From the IMG/VR virus record IMGVR_UViG_3300025913_000021, positions 1 to 64,000 of that record: a stretch of 64,000 nt of DNA. The stretch is one strand, 5' to 3'. This DNA is from a virus. Within the stretch, counting starts at the first letter, position 1; every line of letters begins with the position of its first letter. Below, one piece after another: positions 28,782 through 36,324 of the stretch. The translations under genes and the position numbers were made by a program. Under the pieces are notes generated by a model that saw only the letters and a list, made by a program, of their open reading frames with translations, was not told the origin of the DNA and ran no database searches.

Positions 28782-29444
28782 ATGTCCAGCAACACCACCA
28801 CCACGCCCGCCCGCCCGACCGTGCGTCAGGCGCTCGACGAGATCGCGGCCGTCCGCGCCGAGATCGCCGCCTTCCGGGGCGACCTGGCCACCGTGGCGGG
28901 CGCGGTCACCAGCGTGGCCGAGATCGTCGCCCGCTCGCAGGCGTTCGCCCCTGCGGCCGTGGCCGAGGCCACCGTGACGGCGATCGGCGACGCGCCGAGC
29001 GCCAAGCCCGCCCGCAAGAGCGCGCCGCGCAAGGCCGCTGCCAGCAAGGCCACCAGCAAGCCCGCCCGCAAGGCGACCGTGCAGGAGGCCGCGCAGGCGA
29101 CCGTGCAGGGGCTGCCCACGATCGACGAGGCTCGTGCGCTCGTGGACGCGGGCGGGGACGCCTGGAAGATCCGCGTGCTCAGCACCGAGGGCAACCCGAT
29201 CCCGTTCGGGCTCGTGCTGCGCGCCGAGAAGGCCGCTGCGCGCAAGGCCGCGCCTGCGCCCAAGGCCCCGGCCAAGAAGGCTCCGGCCAAGGCGCGCAAG
29301 GGCAAGGCCGCGCAGGTGAGCGCCGAGGACGCCAAGCGCGTGTTCGTGCTCGGCGGCAAGGATCTGGCCGCGCTCGCGGCCAAGGGTGACGCGGCTGCGC
29401 AGGCGGAGATCGACCGCCGCGCCGCCAAGCGCACCGCCAAGTAG
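28782..29444 (+). CDS. Ala/Lys/Pro-rich histone-like protein
   Basis: A 220-residue protein. The N-terminal 60 residues are helical (VRQALDEIAAVRAEIAAFRG). Two blocks rich in Ala-Lys-Pro (KPARKSAPRKAAASKATSK; KAAPAPKAPAKKAPAKARKG) resemble histone H1 or the tails of actinobacterial HupB. Between and after them are two similar short units (LPTIDEARALVDAGGDAWKI; SAEDAKRVFVLGGKDLAALA). Likely binds or compacts DNA; it could also alter host nucleoid structure. No enzymatic motif. Confidence 0.7.
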   Translation: MSSNTTTTPARPTVRQALDEIAAVRAEIAAFRGDLATVAGAVTSVAEIVARSQAFAPAAVAEATVTAIGDAPSAKPARKSAPRKAAASKATSKPARKATVQEAAQATVQGLPTIDEARALVDAGGDAWKIRVLSTEGNPIPFGLVLRAEKAAARKAAPAPKAPAKKAPAKARKGKAAQVSAEDAKRVFVLGGKDLAALAAKGDAAAQAEIDRRAAKRTAK

Positions 29445-29462
29445 CCCGATCCGGGTTGCGCT

Positions 29463-29500
29463 CCAGCGCGCAGGCGTCCACACGGGCGTCTGCGCGCTGG
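29463..29500. repeat. intergenic hairpin
   Basis: CCAGCGCGCAG/CTGCGCGCTGG 11-bp stem with a 16-nt loop, between the stop at 29444 and the ATG at 29545. Either a terminator or part of a structured leader that recurs near 28.7 and 30.1 kb. Confidence 0.5.
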
Positions 29501-29544
29501 CTGAGCTGCCCGGCTCACCCACACCCCCGAGAGAGGACACCACC

Positions 29545-29706
29545 ATGAGCGACACCCTGCGCCTGGCCACGATCGTGCCCGACGGCGTGTACGACGACGG
29601 CATCCACCAGCCGCGCGAGCACACGGTCCCGTGCGCGATCTGCCACCGCCCGACCTGGAACCACAACGCGCACTGCAACGCGCACCAGCCCGTGAGTGCG
29701 AAATGA
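29545..29706 (+). CDS. 53-residue zinc-like protein
   Basis: ATG 29545 with GAGAGAGGACACC upstream. Contains CAICHRPTWNHNAHCNAH: Cys, Cys, His, Cys and His ligands in a compact span. Ends HQPVSAK in an ATGA overlap with the next gene. Function unknown. Confidence 0.7.
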   Translation: MSDTLRLATIVPDGVYDDGIHQPREHTVPCAICHRPTWNHNAHCNAHQPVSAK

Positions 29707-30104
29707 GCGTGTGGCTGCACGACTGCGAATCGTGCGAGTTCCTGGGAACCGTGAACATCGACGGCCGAACGTTCGACCTCTACACGTGCGCGCAGGGCGG
29801 GCTCGGGCGCACGTTCATCGCCCGCTACGGCGACGACGGTCCCGACTACTCGTCGGGGCTCAACTTCCCGAACGTGCCCGCGCTCAACGCTGCAATGGCG
29901 CTGCACCCGGTCGGGCGTGAGCTGATCGGGCTCAACGCGCGGCTGGACGCCTTGCAAGCTGCGATGCGCGCGACGAGCGCGCAGTGGCGCGCAACGCCTC
30001 GTGCCGACCGCGATCGGCGTGAGGCGCTCAACGTGCAGCGCGAGCAGCTCGACACGCTCGCGCACGAGCTTGAGCGCGAGATCGAGAAGCTCCGCAAGGT
30101 CTGA
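29703..30104 (+). CDS. hypothetical coiled-coil protein
   Basis: A 133-residue protein, ATG 29703. CESCEFLGTVNIDGRTFDLY at the N-terminus suggests a small beta unit with one Cys pair. The second half is a long charged coiled coil ending EREIEKLRKV. Function unknown. Confidence 0.65.
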   Translation: MSVWLHDCESCEFLGTVNIDGRTFDLYTCAQGGLGRTFIARYGDDGPDYSSGLNFPNVPALNAAMALHPVGRELIGLNARLDALQAAMRATSAQWRATPRADRDRREALNVQREQLDTLAHELEREIEKLRKV

Positions 30105-30111
30105 GCACTAA

Positions 30112-30138
30112 CCAGCGCACGGCTCGCTCGTGCGTTGG
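30112..30138 (+). terminator. intergenic hairpin, possible terminator
   Basis: CCAGCGCACG/CGTGCGTTGG 10-bp stem (one G-U) with a 7-nt loop, just after the stop at 30104. Confidence 0.5.
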
Positions 30139-30191
30139 CTGGGCTGCTCAGCCCGAACAAACCCCGCACGCAGGATCCGCCTGTGTGCCCA

Positions 30192-30204
30192 TGCCCAGGA
30201 GGCA
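30192..30204 (+). promoter_or_regulatory. Shine-Dalgarno hairpin
   Basis: TGCC-CAGGA-GGCA before the ATG at 30212. Confidence 0.45.
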
Positions 30205-30211
30205 GAGAGCA

Positions 30212-30616
30212 ATGAGCAAGAGCGACCACAGCAAGTCCCGCAAGCAGGAGCGCCCCGGCGCGATGCGCATCAACGGCGAGCTGTTCGCGGTGCCGCGCCG
30301 CTGGCACGCGGCCATGCCTGAGCGCGAGGCCATCGCCGAGAGCCTGGCCGACCACGTGACCGAGGTCGCGGTCACGCCCGAGCACGAGCCGGTGCGCTAC
30401 ACGAGCGAGACCACGCACATGGCCCCGCGCAGCCCGTTCGCGGTGCTCACGCAGCCGATCGCCGCGCCGCGCAAGCGCGTGCAGCACGTGCACAACCGCG
30501 AGCGCACGATCAGCCGCGACCTCACCCGCGCGTCGCACTCGATGGTGGACGCGGGCTGCGACGCGCCCACGCCCATGCAGATGGCCAAGGCGCGCGCCAA
30601 GGCGCTCGGGCTGTGA
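30212..30616 (+). CDS. hypothetical basic protein
   Basis: A 134-residue protein, MSKSDHSKSRKQERPGAMRI..., rich in Arg, His, Lys and Pro with little hydrophobic core. Ends PMQMAKARAKALGL. Likely nucleic-acid associated or disordered; function unknown. Confidence 0.65.
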   Translation: MSKSDHSKSRKQERPGAMRINGELFAVPRRWHAAMPEREAIAESLADHVTEVAVTPEHEPVRYTSETTHMAPRSPFAVLTQPIAAPRKRVQHVHNRERTISRDLTRASHSMVDAGCDAPTPMQMAKARAKALGL

Positions 30617-30981
30617 CCGCCACGGTCACGTACCGCGAGGTTGCGCTCGGCGACGTGATCGTCGGGCGCGACACCGCGCGGCTGTACGAGGTGCTGTCCA
30701 TCGAGCCCGTGGGCGAGCTGCTGCGCGTGAGCACCTGGGAGGACGTGACGCGCCAGGTGCTCACGTTCGACCTGGAGCCCAACCGCACGTGCGTGGTGGA
30801 CAACGACCGGCTGACGCACTGCGAGAAGTGCAACGGCTCGGGCGTGTACGCCTGGGGCGGCACCGTCAACGGCAAGCCCGTGCACGAGGGCGAGTGCTTC
30901 CGCTGCGGTGGCAAGGGCAAGCAGGACGCGGCCGACCGCAAGCGCAACCACAACTACGACCGCTACGGCATCCGCCTGTAG
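30613..30981 (+). CDS. DnaJ-type zinc-finger protein
   Basis: A 122-residue protein from GTG 30613 (GTGA). The second half has CEKCNGSGVYAWGG and CFRCGGKGK, the CxxCxGxG repeats of the DnaJ cysteine-rich domain, in one pair of repeats rather than two. No J domain is present, so this is a stand-alone zinc module that may bind protein clients or RNA. Confidence 0.75.
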   Translation: MTATVTYREVALGDVIVGRDTARLYEVLSIEPVGELLRVSTWEDVTRQVLTFDLEPNRTCVVDNDRLTHCEKCNGSGVYAWGGTVNGKPVHEGECFRCGGKGKQDAADRKRNHNYDRYGIRL

Positions 30982-30987
30982 CGCAAA

Positions 30988-31001
30988 CGGACGCACGTCC
31001 G
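30988..31001. promoter_or_regulatory. GGACGCACGTCC palindrome
   Basis: Perfect palindrome followed by GAATC, 20 bp before the ATG at 31021. A clean copy of the candidate operator; it shares GCAAACGGACG with the near-copy at 28650. Confidence 0.5.
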
Positions 31002-31020
31002 AATCGAAGGGAGCAAGATC

Positions 31021-31443
31021 ATGATGCACATGCGTGGCGGAGGAGGTGGGCACGGGATCGAGGGCATGACGCCCCCGATCGGCCCGATCGCCAGCGCGTC
31101 GAGCATCGGCGCGTTCCTCGCGTTCGTCGCCCTGGTCGTCAAGCACCCGCGTGTCGCGTTCAACTGCGCGCTCACGGGGCTGGGTGTCGCCTGGCTGTTC
31201 GCGCTGTTCGGCGCGGGCACGGGCGGCACGGGCGTGAGCAACAGCGTGTTCACGTTCGTGCTCGTGATCGTCCTGGGCTGCCTGCTCGGCGACGGCAAGA
31301 GCTACTGGCGCAGGCCCGACAAGCCTGCGCGTGTCCAACCGCCTGTCATCGACCCGGTGACCAGGCCCGACCGCATCACCACCAACCACATGCTCGCGTA
31401 CGCAACCGCGATGACGAGCCAATCGAAGGGAAATGACCGATGA
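31021..31443 (+). CDS. membrane protein
   Basis: A 140-residue protein, ATG 31021. Gly/His/Met-rich start (MMHMRGGGGGHGIEGM), then three hydrophobic segments (GAFLAFVALVV, CALTGLGVAWLFALFGAG, FTFVLVIVLGCLLG) and a hydrophilic C-terminus. Function unknown; ATGA overlap with the next gene. Confidence 0.7.
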   Translation: MMHMRGGGGGHGIEGMTPPIGPIASASSIGAFLAFVALVVKHPRVAFNCALTGLGVAWLFALFGAGTGGTGVSNSVFTFVLVIVLGCLLGDGKSYWRRPDKPARVQPPVIDPVTRPDRITTNHMLAYATAMTSQSKGNDR

Positions 31444-32558
31444 CCGCCACGACCGCAGTGTTGCTGCCCGTGCAGAAGAAGCGCGTACGCGCCGCGATCA
31501 TGAACGCGCTGGGACGCCACGGCGTCAGCCAGCAGACCGCCGAGTCGATCTGGACGGACCTGACCACGGGCAACGACCCGCGTCCGGCCAACCTGCCCGA
31601 GAGCTTCCACTATCGGGGCATCGCGCTCATGTGGCCGAACGGGCGTCACCTGCGCCCGGTGCGCAACGACGAGATCAAGTCGCTCAACGCCGCGCTCTCG
31701 TCCGCAGGCGTGCGCAAGAGCAGCGGCAAGCTGCTCGACCAGGACGACAACGCCGCTGGTGCGCGCGCTGCGTACACGTTCCTGTGGACGCACAAGAACG
31801 GCACGCCGAGCACCGAGTACGGGCCGTACAACCCCGAGCCGGTGCGTGCGGCCAAGCTGCGTGCCCTGGTGGAGGAGGCCACCGAGGCTCGCGAGATCGC
31901 CAACGCGCCGATCATCGTGGACGCGCCCGAGCCCGTGTGGGACGAGGACGTGCCGCTGCTGACCGGTCACGACACGTGCACGAGCACGAGCCCGAAGGGC
32001 AAGGCGTGCACCCTGGTCGGCACCCACGACGGCCAGCACGCCAACGGCAGCACGCGCTGGGGCAAGCGTGACCGCGTGTACGTCGAGCCGGTGGCTGAGC
32101 CGGTGCTGGCCACGTGCGGCGTGGCTGGTCCGTTCGAGGGTGTCGCGTGCGAGCGCGAGGCGCACGAGGACGACCAGCACAACGGCAACGGCTACGCCTG
32201 GACGGGCGTGAGCGAGCCCGTGAGCGTGCCGGAGCCGGTGGCCGAGGTCATCGCCTGCCCGTTCGAGCGGGACGAGTGCCTGGCCATGCAAGAGGGCGGC
32301 GAGGGTGCGTGCGACGAGCACCCGATGCCCACGCGGCTGGAGATCCTCTCGGCTGCGATGACGGCCGGGCGCAAGTCGCCCGCACGGGCCAAGGCGAAGG
32401 CTGCCAAGGCCAAGGCCAAGGAACGGACGAACGTCCAAATCGTCACCACGCCTGAGCGCGTGGCCACGGCACAGGCCGTGCCGCTGGAGGCGACCACGGA
32501 CGTGGACGCGCTGCTCGCCGAGCTGCGTGAGCTGAGCATCCGATTGGAGGGCAAGTGA
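31440..32558 (+). CDS. hypothetical multi-region protein
   Basis: A 372-residue protein. The N-terminal third has an alpha/beta look (AAIMNALGRHGVSQQTAESI). The middle has two related Cys/His segments, LLTGHDTCTSTSPKGKACTL and VAGPFEGVACEREAHEDDQH, each with a GxHxG or DDQHNG-like turn (a repeated small zinc motif). The end is Lys/Ala-rich (ARAKAKAAKAKAKERTN). A GGACGAACGTCC palindrome lies inside the gene at 32425-32436. Function unknown. Confidence 0.7.
   Translation: MTATTAVLLPVQKKRVRAAIMNALGRHGVSQQTAESIWTDLTTGNDPRPANLPESFHYRGIALMWPNGRHLRPVRNDEIKSLNAALSSAGVRKSSGKLLDQDDNAAGARAAYTFLWTHKNGTPSTEYGPYNPEPVRAAKLRALVEEATEAREIANAPIIVDAPEPVWDEDVPLLTGHDTCTSTSPKGKACTLVGTHDGQHANGSTRWGKRDRVYVEPVAEPVLATCGVAGPFEGVACEREAHEDDQHNGNGYAWTGVSEPVSVPEPVAEVIACPFERDECLAMQEGGEGACDEHPMPTRLEILSAAMTAGRKSPARAKAKAAKAKAKERTNVQIVTTPERVATAQAVPLEATTDVDALLAELRELSIRLEGK
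32425..32436. promoter_or_regulatory. GGACGAACGTCC palindrome inside coding sequence
   Basis: Perfect copy followed by AAATC, about 120 bp before the GTG at 32555. It may be an internal promoter or operator for the downstream genes. Confidence 0.4.
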
Positions 32559-33031
32559 CTCAGCAGATGATCGACCCCGCCCTTTCGCAGACGCTGATCG
32601 CGGCTGCGTGCGGGACGGGCAACCCACCCACCAGCGACACGCCGGAGGCTCCGGCGACAAACGATCATGCCGAGGCGCTCGCAGAGATCCTGCGCAAGGC
32701 CAAGGGCGTGCGCAGCACGGGCGAGAAGCTCGTGGATGCGTACGTGGATCGGCTCTGGTCCGAGCGCAAGCTGAGCAAGATCGAGGCTGCGCGCATGGGC
32801 CTGGTCGCGGGTGAGCACAACCCCGAGGTCTGGAAGCAACTCCAGACCCTGCGCGGCGAGCTGAAAGCAGCCGTGCGCAAGGACGCGCGTGCTCACGCGC
32901 ACGTCGCACCGAAGATCGCGGCCAGCACGAAGGTGCGCAAGGACGGCCGCACGCCGGAGCTGGATGCGTTCCTGCTCCAACACGCCGATGACCAAGGCGT
33001 GCAACAGCTCGCGCAACTGCTCGGGCTCTGA
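32555..33031 (+). CDS. hypothetical helical protein
   Basis: A 158-residue protein, GTG 32555 (GTGA). Helical and charged, including HAEALAEILRKAKGVRSTGE and ends QQLAQLLGL. It precedes the sigma-like gene by 19 bp, so the two may be linked. Function unknown. Confidence 0.65.
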   Translation: MTQQMIDPALSQTLIAAACGTGNPPTSDTPEAPATNDHAEALAEILRKAKGVRSTGEKLVDAYVDRLWSERKLSKIEAARMGLVAGEHNPEVWKQLQTLRGELKAAVRKDARAHAHVAPKIAASTKVRKDGRTPELDAFLLQHADDQGVQQLAQLLGL

Positions 33032-33050
33032 CACACGGGAAGGCACGCAA

Positions 33051-34415
33051 GTGAACGACACCATCGAGATCGACAACGAACTCGACGAACTCGCACGAGC
33101 GCTCGACGAGCTGGACGCGCAGGTCGCAACCGCGACTGTCGTCGAGGCTGAGGTCGAGGGCACCACCGACGACGACTACCTCGCACGGCTGGACCTGGAC
33201 GCGATCCTGGGTGGCGCGCTGCTGCTCAAGGGCGACCAGACGGCACGCACGTTCGTGAAGTCGAAGGAGATTTACCGCAACCCGGACGTGCTCGCGGCCG
33301 AGCGCGCTGCACGTGAGCGCAACCGCGACAAGCTGCGCAAGCGCATCGCTCGCCAGCGCGTGAAGCGGGCTGCGTTCGACAAGGAGCGCGAGGCCAAGCC
33401 GATCGACCAGGCGCGCATGAGCGCGTGCCTCCAGATGCTCGGCAACCTCTCGCACGTGATCGCGGACCTGACCATGCAGCGGTACAACCGGTTCCGCCGC
33501 ACGCTCGGGGACGTGATGGTCGAGGACATCGCGCAGGACGCGATCATCGCCATTGCCGAGGCCATGTCGCGCTCGGACACGGACCTGAGCGCGTACGCCG
33601 CGTGCTGCCTGTGGCTCAAGCGTGCGCCGCAACCGTTCGTGGCTGCCGACGGGCCGGAGGGCACGGGGCGACTGCTGGGCACGATCATCCGCGTGATCGG
33701 CACGACGATCATCGCGGTCTACCGCAAGTCCACGATCAAGACGTGGACGCTCGCGGTCGGACCCGAGGGCAAGGACGTGTGGGTGCGTCGCGACACGACG
33801 ATCGAGAGCCTCGACAAGCTCGCGACCATCGCGGCCAACACGTACACGGACGTGGACACGCTGATCGCCAAGCACAAGGCGAGCGGCAAGCCCAAGCAGA
33901 AGTCCACGCCCCCGGGCATGCGCGAGAAGCGCCTGTTCGCACGTGCGGTGATCGACTCGGCGATCGAGGCGCGTGGACTCGGCTGGCTGGCGACGATGCT
34001 CCTGGACGACGACCGCAGGCGCACGGACGGCAGCTTCAAGTGGACCGAGAACGCGGACACGGTGTGGGCTGGCTTCGGCTTCCCGCCGATGACCGTGGAC
34101 AGCCCGCGCCTGCGCGCTGACTTCGCACGTCAGGCGGTCAAGCTCGCGTTCGCGGACATGCCCGCGATCGTCAGCGAGGTCTACGGGCTGATCGACTCGC
34201 CCGAGCTGATGTGGTTCATCGACGTGTTCGGCGACAACGCCGCGCACGTGGTGGCGGGCAAGATCATCGCCAACCGCGCCAACCAGGAGCACCAGTGGGC
34301 GATCGACGGTGGGCGCTCGCTGGAGATGACCATGCGCATGATCGAGGACCCGGCCTACCGGCAGGACTCGCTCGCATGCATCATCGCGGCCGAGTTGGAC
34401 GATGACGACGAGTGA
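33051..34415 (+). CDS. sigma-70-like protein (distant)
   Basis: A 454-residue protein from GTG 33051. After an acidic N-terminus, residues about 140-200 read MQRYNRFRRTLGDVMVEDIA then QDAIIAIAEAMSR. The segment [ED]D[IL][AV]QDAIIAIAEA resembles region 2 of sigma-70 factors (DLxQEAxLAxxxA). The middle is a beta-rich insert (GTTIIAVYRKSTIKTWTLAV) and the C-terminal 200 residues are helical without an obvious region 4. If the resemblance is real, this is a divergent phage sigma factor that could read the recurring promoter-like motifs. Moderate to low certainty. Confidence 0.5.
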   Translation: MNDTIEIDNELDELARALDELDAQVATATVVEAEVEGTTDDDYLARLDLDAILGGALLLKGDQTARTFVKSKEIYRNPDVLAAERAARERNRDKLRKRIARQRVKRAAFDKEREAKPIDQARMSACLQMLGNLSHVIADLTMQRYNRFRRTLGDVMVEDIAQDAIIAIAEAMSRSDTDLSAYAACCLWLKRAPQPFVAADGPEGTGRLLGTIIRVIGTTIIAVYRKSTIKTWTLAVGPEGKDVWVRRDTTIESLDKLATIAANTYTDVDTLIAKHKASGKPKQKSTPPGMREKRLFARAVIDSAIEARGLGWLATMLLDDDRRRTDGSFKWTENADTVWAGFGFPPMTVDSPRLRADFARQAVKLAFADMPAIVSEVYGLIDSPELMWFIDVFGDNAAHVVAGKIIANRANQEHQWAIDGGRSLEMTMRMIEDPAYRQDSLACIIAAELDDDDE

Positions 34416-34591
34416 GCCCGTGGGTCGCGTCGTACCGCACGTGTGCCTGGTGTGGTCGCCAGTGCACCGTGCGGGACGACGAATGGGTGCACGTCCTGGA
34501 CAACGACCGCAGGTGTTGGCCCAACGTCCACACGACGGGCGAGTACGTGCGGTTCGCCACTCCGGAGTACCTGATCCGCGAGGAGCCTTAG
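34412..34591 (+). CDS. 59-residue zinc protein with EEP tail
   Basis: GTG 34412 (GTGA). CAWCGRQCTVRDD provides Cys ligands; ends TPEYLIREEP and stops with TAG. The next gene is on the opposite strand, converging with a 4-bp overlap, so the GAGGAG in the tail codons serves no downstream start. This is a key case for peptide-level conservation of the tail. Confidence 0.75.
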   Translation: MSPWVASYRTCAWCGRQCTVRDDEWVHVLDNDRRCWPNVHTTGEYVRFATPEYLIREEP

Positions 34592-34938
34592 AGCGAGTCG
34601 TACCAGTCGAGAAACCGACGCGCGTCCGTAGCGCGTCGGTTTCCCAACCACGGAAGGAGGTCGCGAATCACATGCGCGATGTCATCACGACGACGCACGA
34701 CCCAAACCCACTGCGGCTTCCATCCCACCTGCCGACGCGGGAGCGCGTAGACGTAGCCAACCCCGGCGATCTCGTGCGCACGACGCACGGTGTCCTCGTC
34801 GGTCATCGGCAGGCGCAGGTGATAGCTCACCGAGCCATTGCGCGCGTCTGTCTGGCGATACAGGGTGCCTTCACCTTCGTACAGCCCGGCAAGCCAAGCG
34901 CACTGCGCGTCACGCGTCAGGCGTGCGGGTCGCGTCAC
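34588..34938 (-). CDS. LAGLIDADG homing endonuclease-like protein
   Basis: A 116-residue protein, GTG 34938, on the minus strand within a plus-strand arm. CAWLAGLYEGEGTLYRQTDA is a LAGLIDADG motif in which the catalytic position is the E of GEGT. It is followed by SYHLRLPMTDEDTVRRAHEI and ends RRFLDWYDSL, the usual single-motif homodimer size. Free-standing, with repeats and hairpins next to it, consistent with a mobile insertion. Confidence 0.85.
   Translation of the reverse strand: MTRPARLTRDAQCAWLAGLYEGEGTLYRQTDARNGSVSYHLRLPMTDEDTVRRAHEIAGVGYVYALPRRQVGWKPQWVWVVRRRDDIAHVIRDLLPWLGNRRATDARRFLDWYDSL
34611..34643. terminator. hairpin between convergent genes
   Basis: Perfect 13-bp stem GAAACCGACGCGC/GCGCGTCGGTTTC with a 7-nt loop. 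It lies in the 3' coding part of the LAGLIDADG gene and just past the stop of the plus-strand EEP-tail gene, so it can terminate rightward transcription. Confidence 0.55.
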
Positions 34939-34980
34939 GCGTCACACGTTACGCGACGTTACGCGGCGCATCACGTGACG
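34908..34980. repeat. cluster of TCACGCG/TTACGCG repeats
   Basis: At least six close copies of [GC][TC][TC]ACGCG with phrases such as GCGTCACGCGTCA and GTTACGCGACGTTACGCGG, followed by GCCGGACAG. A similar but shorter cluster with the same GCCGGACAG end occurs at 48348-48405. The position at the 5' end of the homing nuclease gene suggests an element boundary. Confidence 0.5.
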
Positions 34981-35024
34981 ACTCGACGGGACAGCCGGAC
35001 AGTTTCGCTATTACCCAGTGTCAG

Positions 35025-35073
35025 CCCAGCAACCCGCTGGGTACGCCGCACGCACCGTGCACGACGCACGGTG
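35025..35073. repeat. two small hairpins in a gene-free stretch
   Basis: CCCAGC-AACCC-GCTGGG (35025-35041) and CACCGTGC-ACGAC-GCACGGTG (35053-35073). The 34939-35144 interval has no gene; it holds the repeat cluster and these hairpins. Confidence 0.5.
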
Positions 35074-35144
35074 TGAGCGATCCATCCACCACGACGCGCA
35101 AGGCGCGCGTCAGGGCCTGGTGCCCATCACACGAGGAGGCGCAC

Positions 35145-35540
35145 ATGAGCGCATCGAACCCGACCAAGGCCGAACTCGCGGCGTTGGTCGCCCAGCAGGC
35201 GCAGGCCATCGCGGAGCTGCGTGGCCAGCTCGCCACGCCCGCCGCCGTCGCCGAGGTCGCCGCCGCCGCGACCGAGGTCGTCAAGCCCGAGAGCGCGAGC
35301 GACAAGCTCAAGGCGTTCGTCGAGAGCAACGGCCACCTGTTCGCGCGGGGCGGTCGCACGATCTGGACCATCGCGAACCTCAAGGCCGCGACCAAGGTGC
35401 TCCAGACCGGCGAGCCCACGATCCTGCCCGTCGAGGGCCTCGGCTCGCTCGCCAAGCGCGGCGTGTCCGGCATCGCGGTCGGCCGCGCGGACGACGGCAA
35501 GTCGATCATCACGCAGAACGTCTACACGCCCGAGGTCTGA
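35145..35540 (+). CDS. hypothetical protein
   Basis: A 131-residue protein, ATG 35145, ACGAGGAGGCGCAC upstream. Coiled-coil N-terminus (LAALVAQQAQAIAELRGQLA), a Val/Ala linker, then an alpha/beta part (HLFARGGRTIWTIANLKAAT). Plain ending NVYTPEV. Function unknown. Confidence 0.7.
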   Translation: MSASNPTKAELAALVAQQAQAIAELRGQLATPAAVAEVAAAATEVVKPESASDKLKAFVESNGHLFARGGRTIWTIANLKAATKVLQTGEPTILPVEGLGSLAKRGVSGIAVGRADDGKSIITQNVYTPEV

Positions 35541-35753
35541 GCGTGTACGTGCTGCTCTCGTGGTGGTACCAGATGCGCGGCCGCAACGCCGACTGGTAGC
35601 CACCACGGCGCGCAGGTGACCCATGTGGCTGCGCACAACCGGACCGGGTGACCGTCACTAGCCCGTGTCCACCTCAACGCAACGCGCGCACGCGCGTACG
35701 GCACGAACTGCTTTTCCCGCCCAGGTACGAACTACGCGGCCCTGAGCGGTGAT

Positions 35754-35765
35754 GGACGTTCGTCC
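35754..35765. promoter_or_regulatory. GGACGTTCGTCC palindrome before a double hairpin
   Basis: Perfect copy followed by AAATC. It is the last feature before the hairpin/terminator structure at 35774-35864, so it is well placed to drive that short RNA. The 35600-35753 stretch shows no gene. Confidence 0.5.
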
Positions 35766-35773
35766 AAATCTGT

Positions 35774-35864
35774 GCTGGCCGTGGTCGGTCTGTCGGGATC
35801 ACCACGGCCAGCGCGTAGGCCGGAGAGTGCACGCTTCGCGCGTGTGCTTTCCGGCCTTTTTTTT
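35774..35864 (+). terminator. double hairpin with U8 tract: terminator, attenuator or short RNA
   Basis: First stem GCTGGCCGTGGT/ACCACGGCCAGC (12 bp, 35774-35812). Second stem AGGCCGGA + inner pairs closing at TCCGGCCT (35817-35857), followed by eight T (35857-35864). This is the clearest intrinsic terminator in the window. It lies about 100 bp before the next ATG and just after the GGACGTTCGTCC element. Confidence 0.8.
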
Positions 35865-35962
35865 GTGCCTTTTTCCGGGCGCGCGAACGCGTCCGGGAGG
35901 TCGTTCCCAAAATGCCCTATAGGCGATTTTCCTAGGGGCCCGACCCGACCGGAGGAGATCCT

Positions 35963-36166
35963 ATGGCCTTCTATCAGACGCTCGGCGAGTTGGTCGAGGC
36001 GATCAAGCACAAGCGCGAGGTCGAGGTCGTCGCGATGATCGACAACGACAACGTGACGTTCTACTCGCGCCAGGACGACTACTCGCGCGACCTGCTCGAA
36101 CTGCACCCGTACGACCTGCAACAGCAGGCGCTTACGCTCCTGGGCATCGAGAGCGAAAGCGTCTGA
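35963..36166 (+). CDS. 67-residue hypothetical protein
   Basis: ATG 35963 with CCGGAGGAGATCCT upstream. MAFYQTLGELVEAIKHKREV..., alpha/beta, acidic; includes YSRDLLELHPYDLQQQALTL. Function unknown. Confidence 0.7.
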   Translation: MAFYQTLGELVEAIKHKREVEVVAMIDNDNVTFYSRQDDYSRDLLELHPYDLQQQALTLLGIESESV

Positions 36167-36324
36167 TGGCCGCGTGCCGCTGCTACGAGGGCGGCTACTA
36201 CACATCCTGCCCAGTGCACCGCGAACGAAAGGAACGTCCATGCCCATCACGCGCATCGTCAGCTTCGAACTCAAGCCGAACGACGAGATCGAACTCGCCT
36301 TCGGTCACGGCACCACGAACGTAG
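36166..36324 (+). CDS. small Cys-rich frame, uncertain
   Basis: ATG 36166 in a TGATG junction. The first 20 residues (MAACRCYEGGYYTSCPVHRE) look like a small metal-binding peptide, but the frame then runs 84 bp into the next gene with poor composition. The gene may be real with an overlapping tail, or only the remains of one. Confidence 0.4.
   Translation: MAACRCYEGGYYTSCPVHRERKERPCPSRASSASNSSRTTRSNSPSVTAPRT

Noticed and set aside
31302-34292. Very long minus-strand open frame (996 codons)
   Set aside because: It lies antisense to four well-formed plus-strand genes with normal overlaps; its product is low-complexity Arg/Ala/His text typical of shadow frames.
35541-35599. 18-codon frame starting GTG TAC GTG after the 35145 gene
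   Set aside because: Too short, no ribosome site, and no coupling to a following gene.
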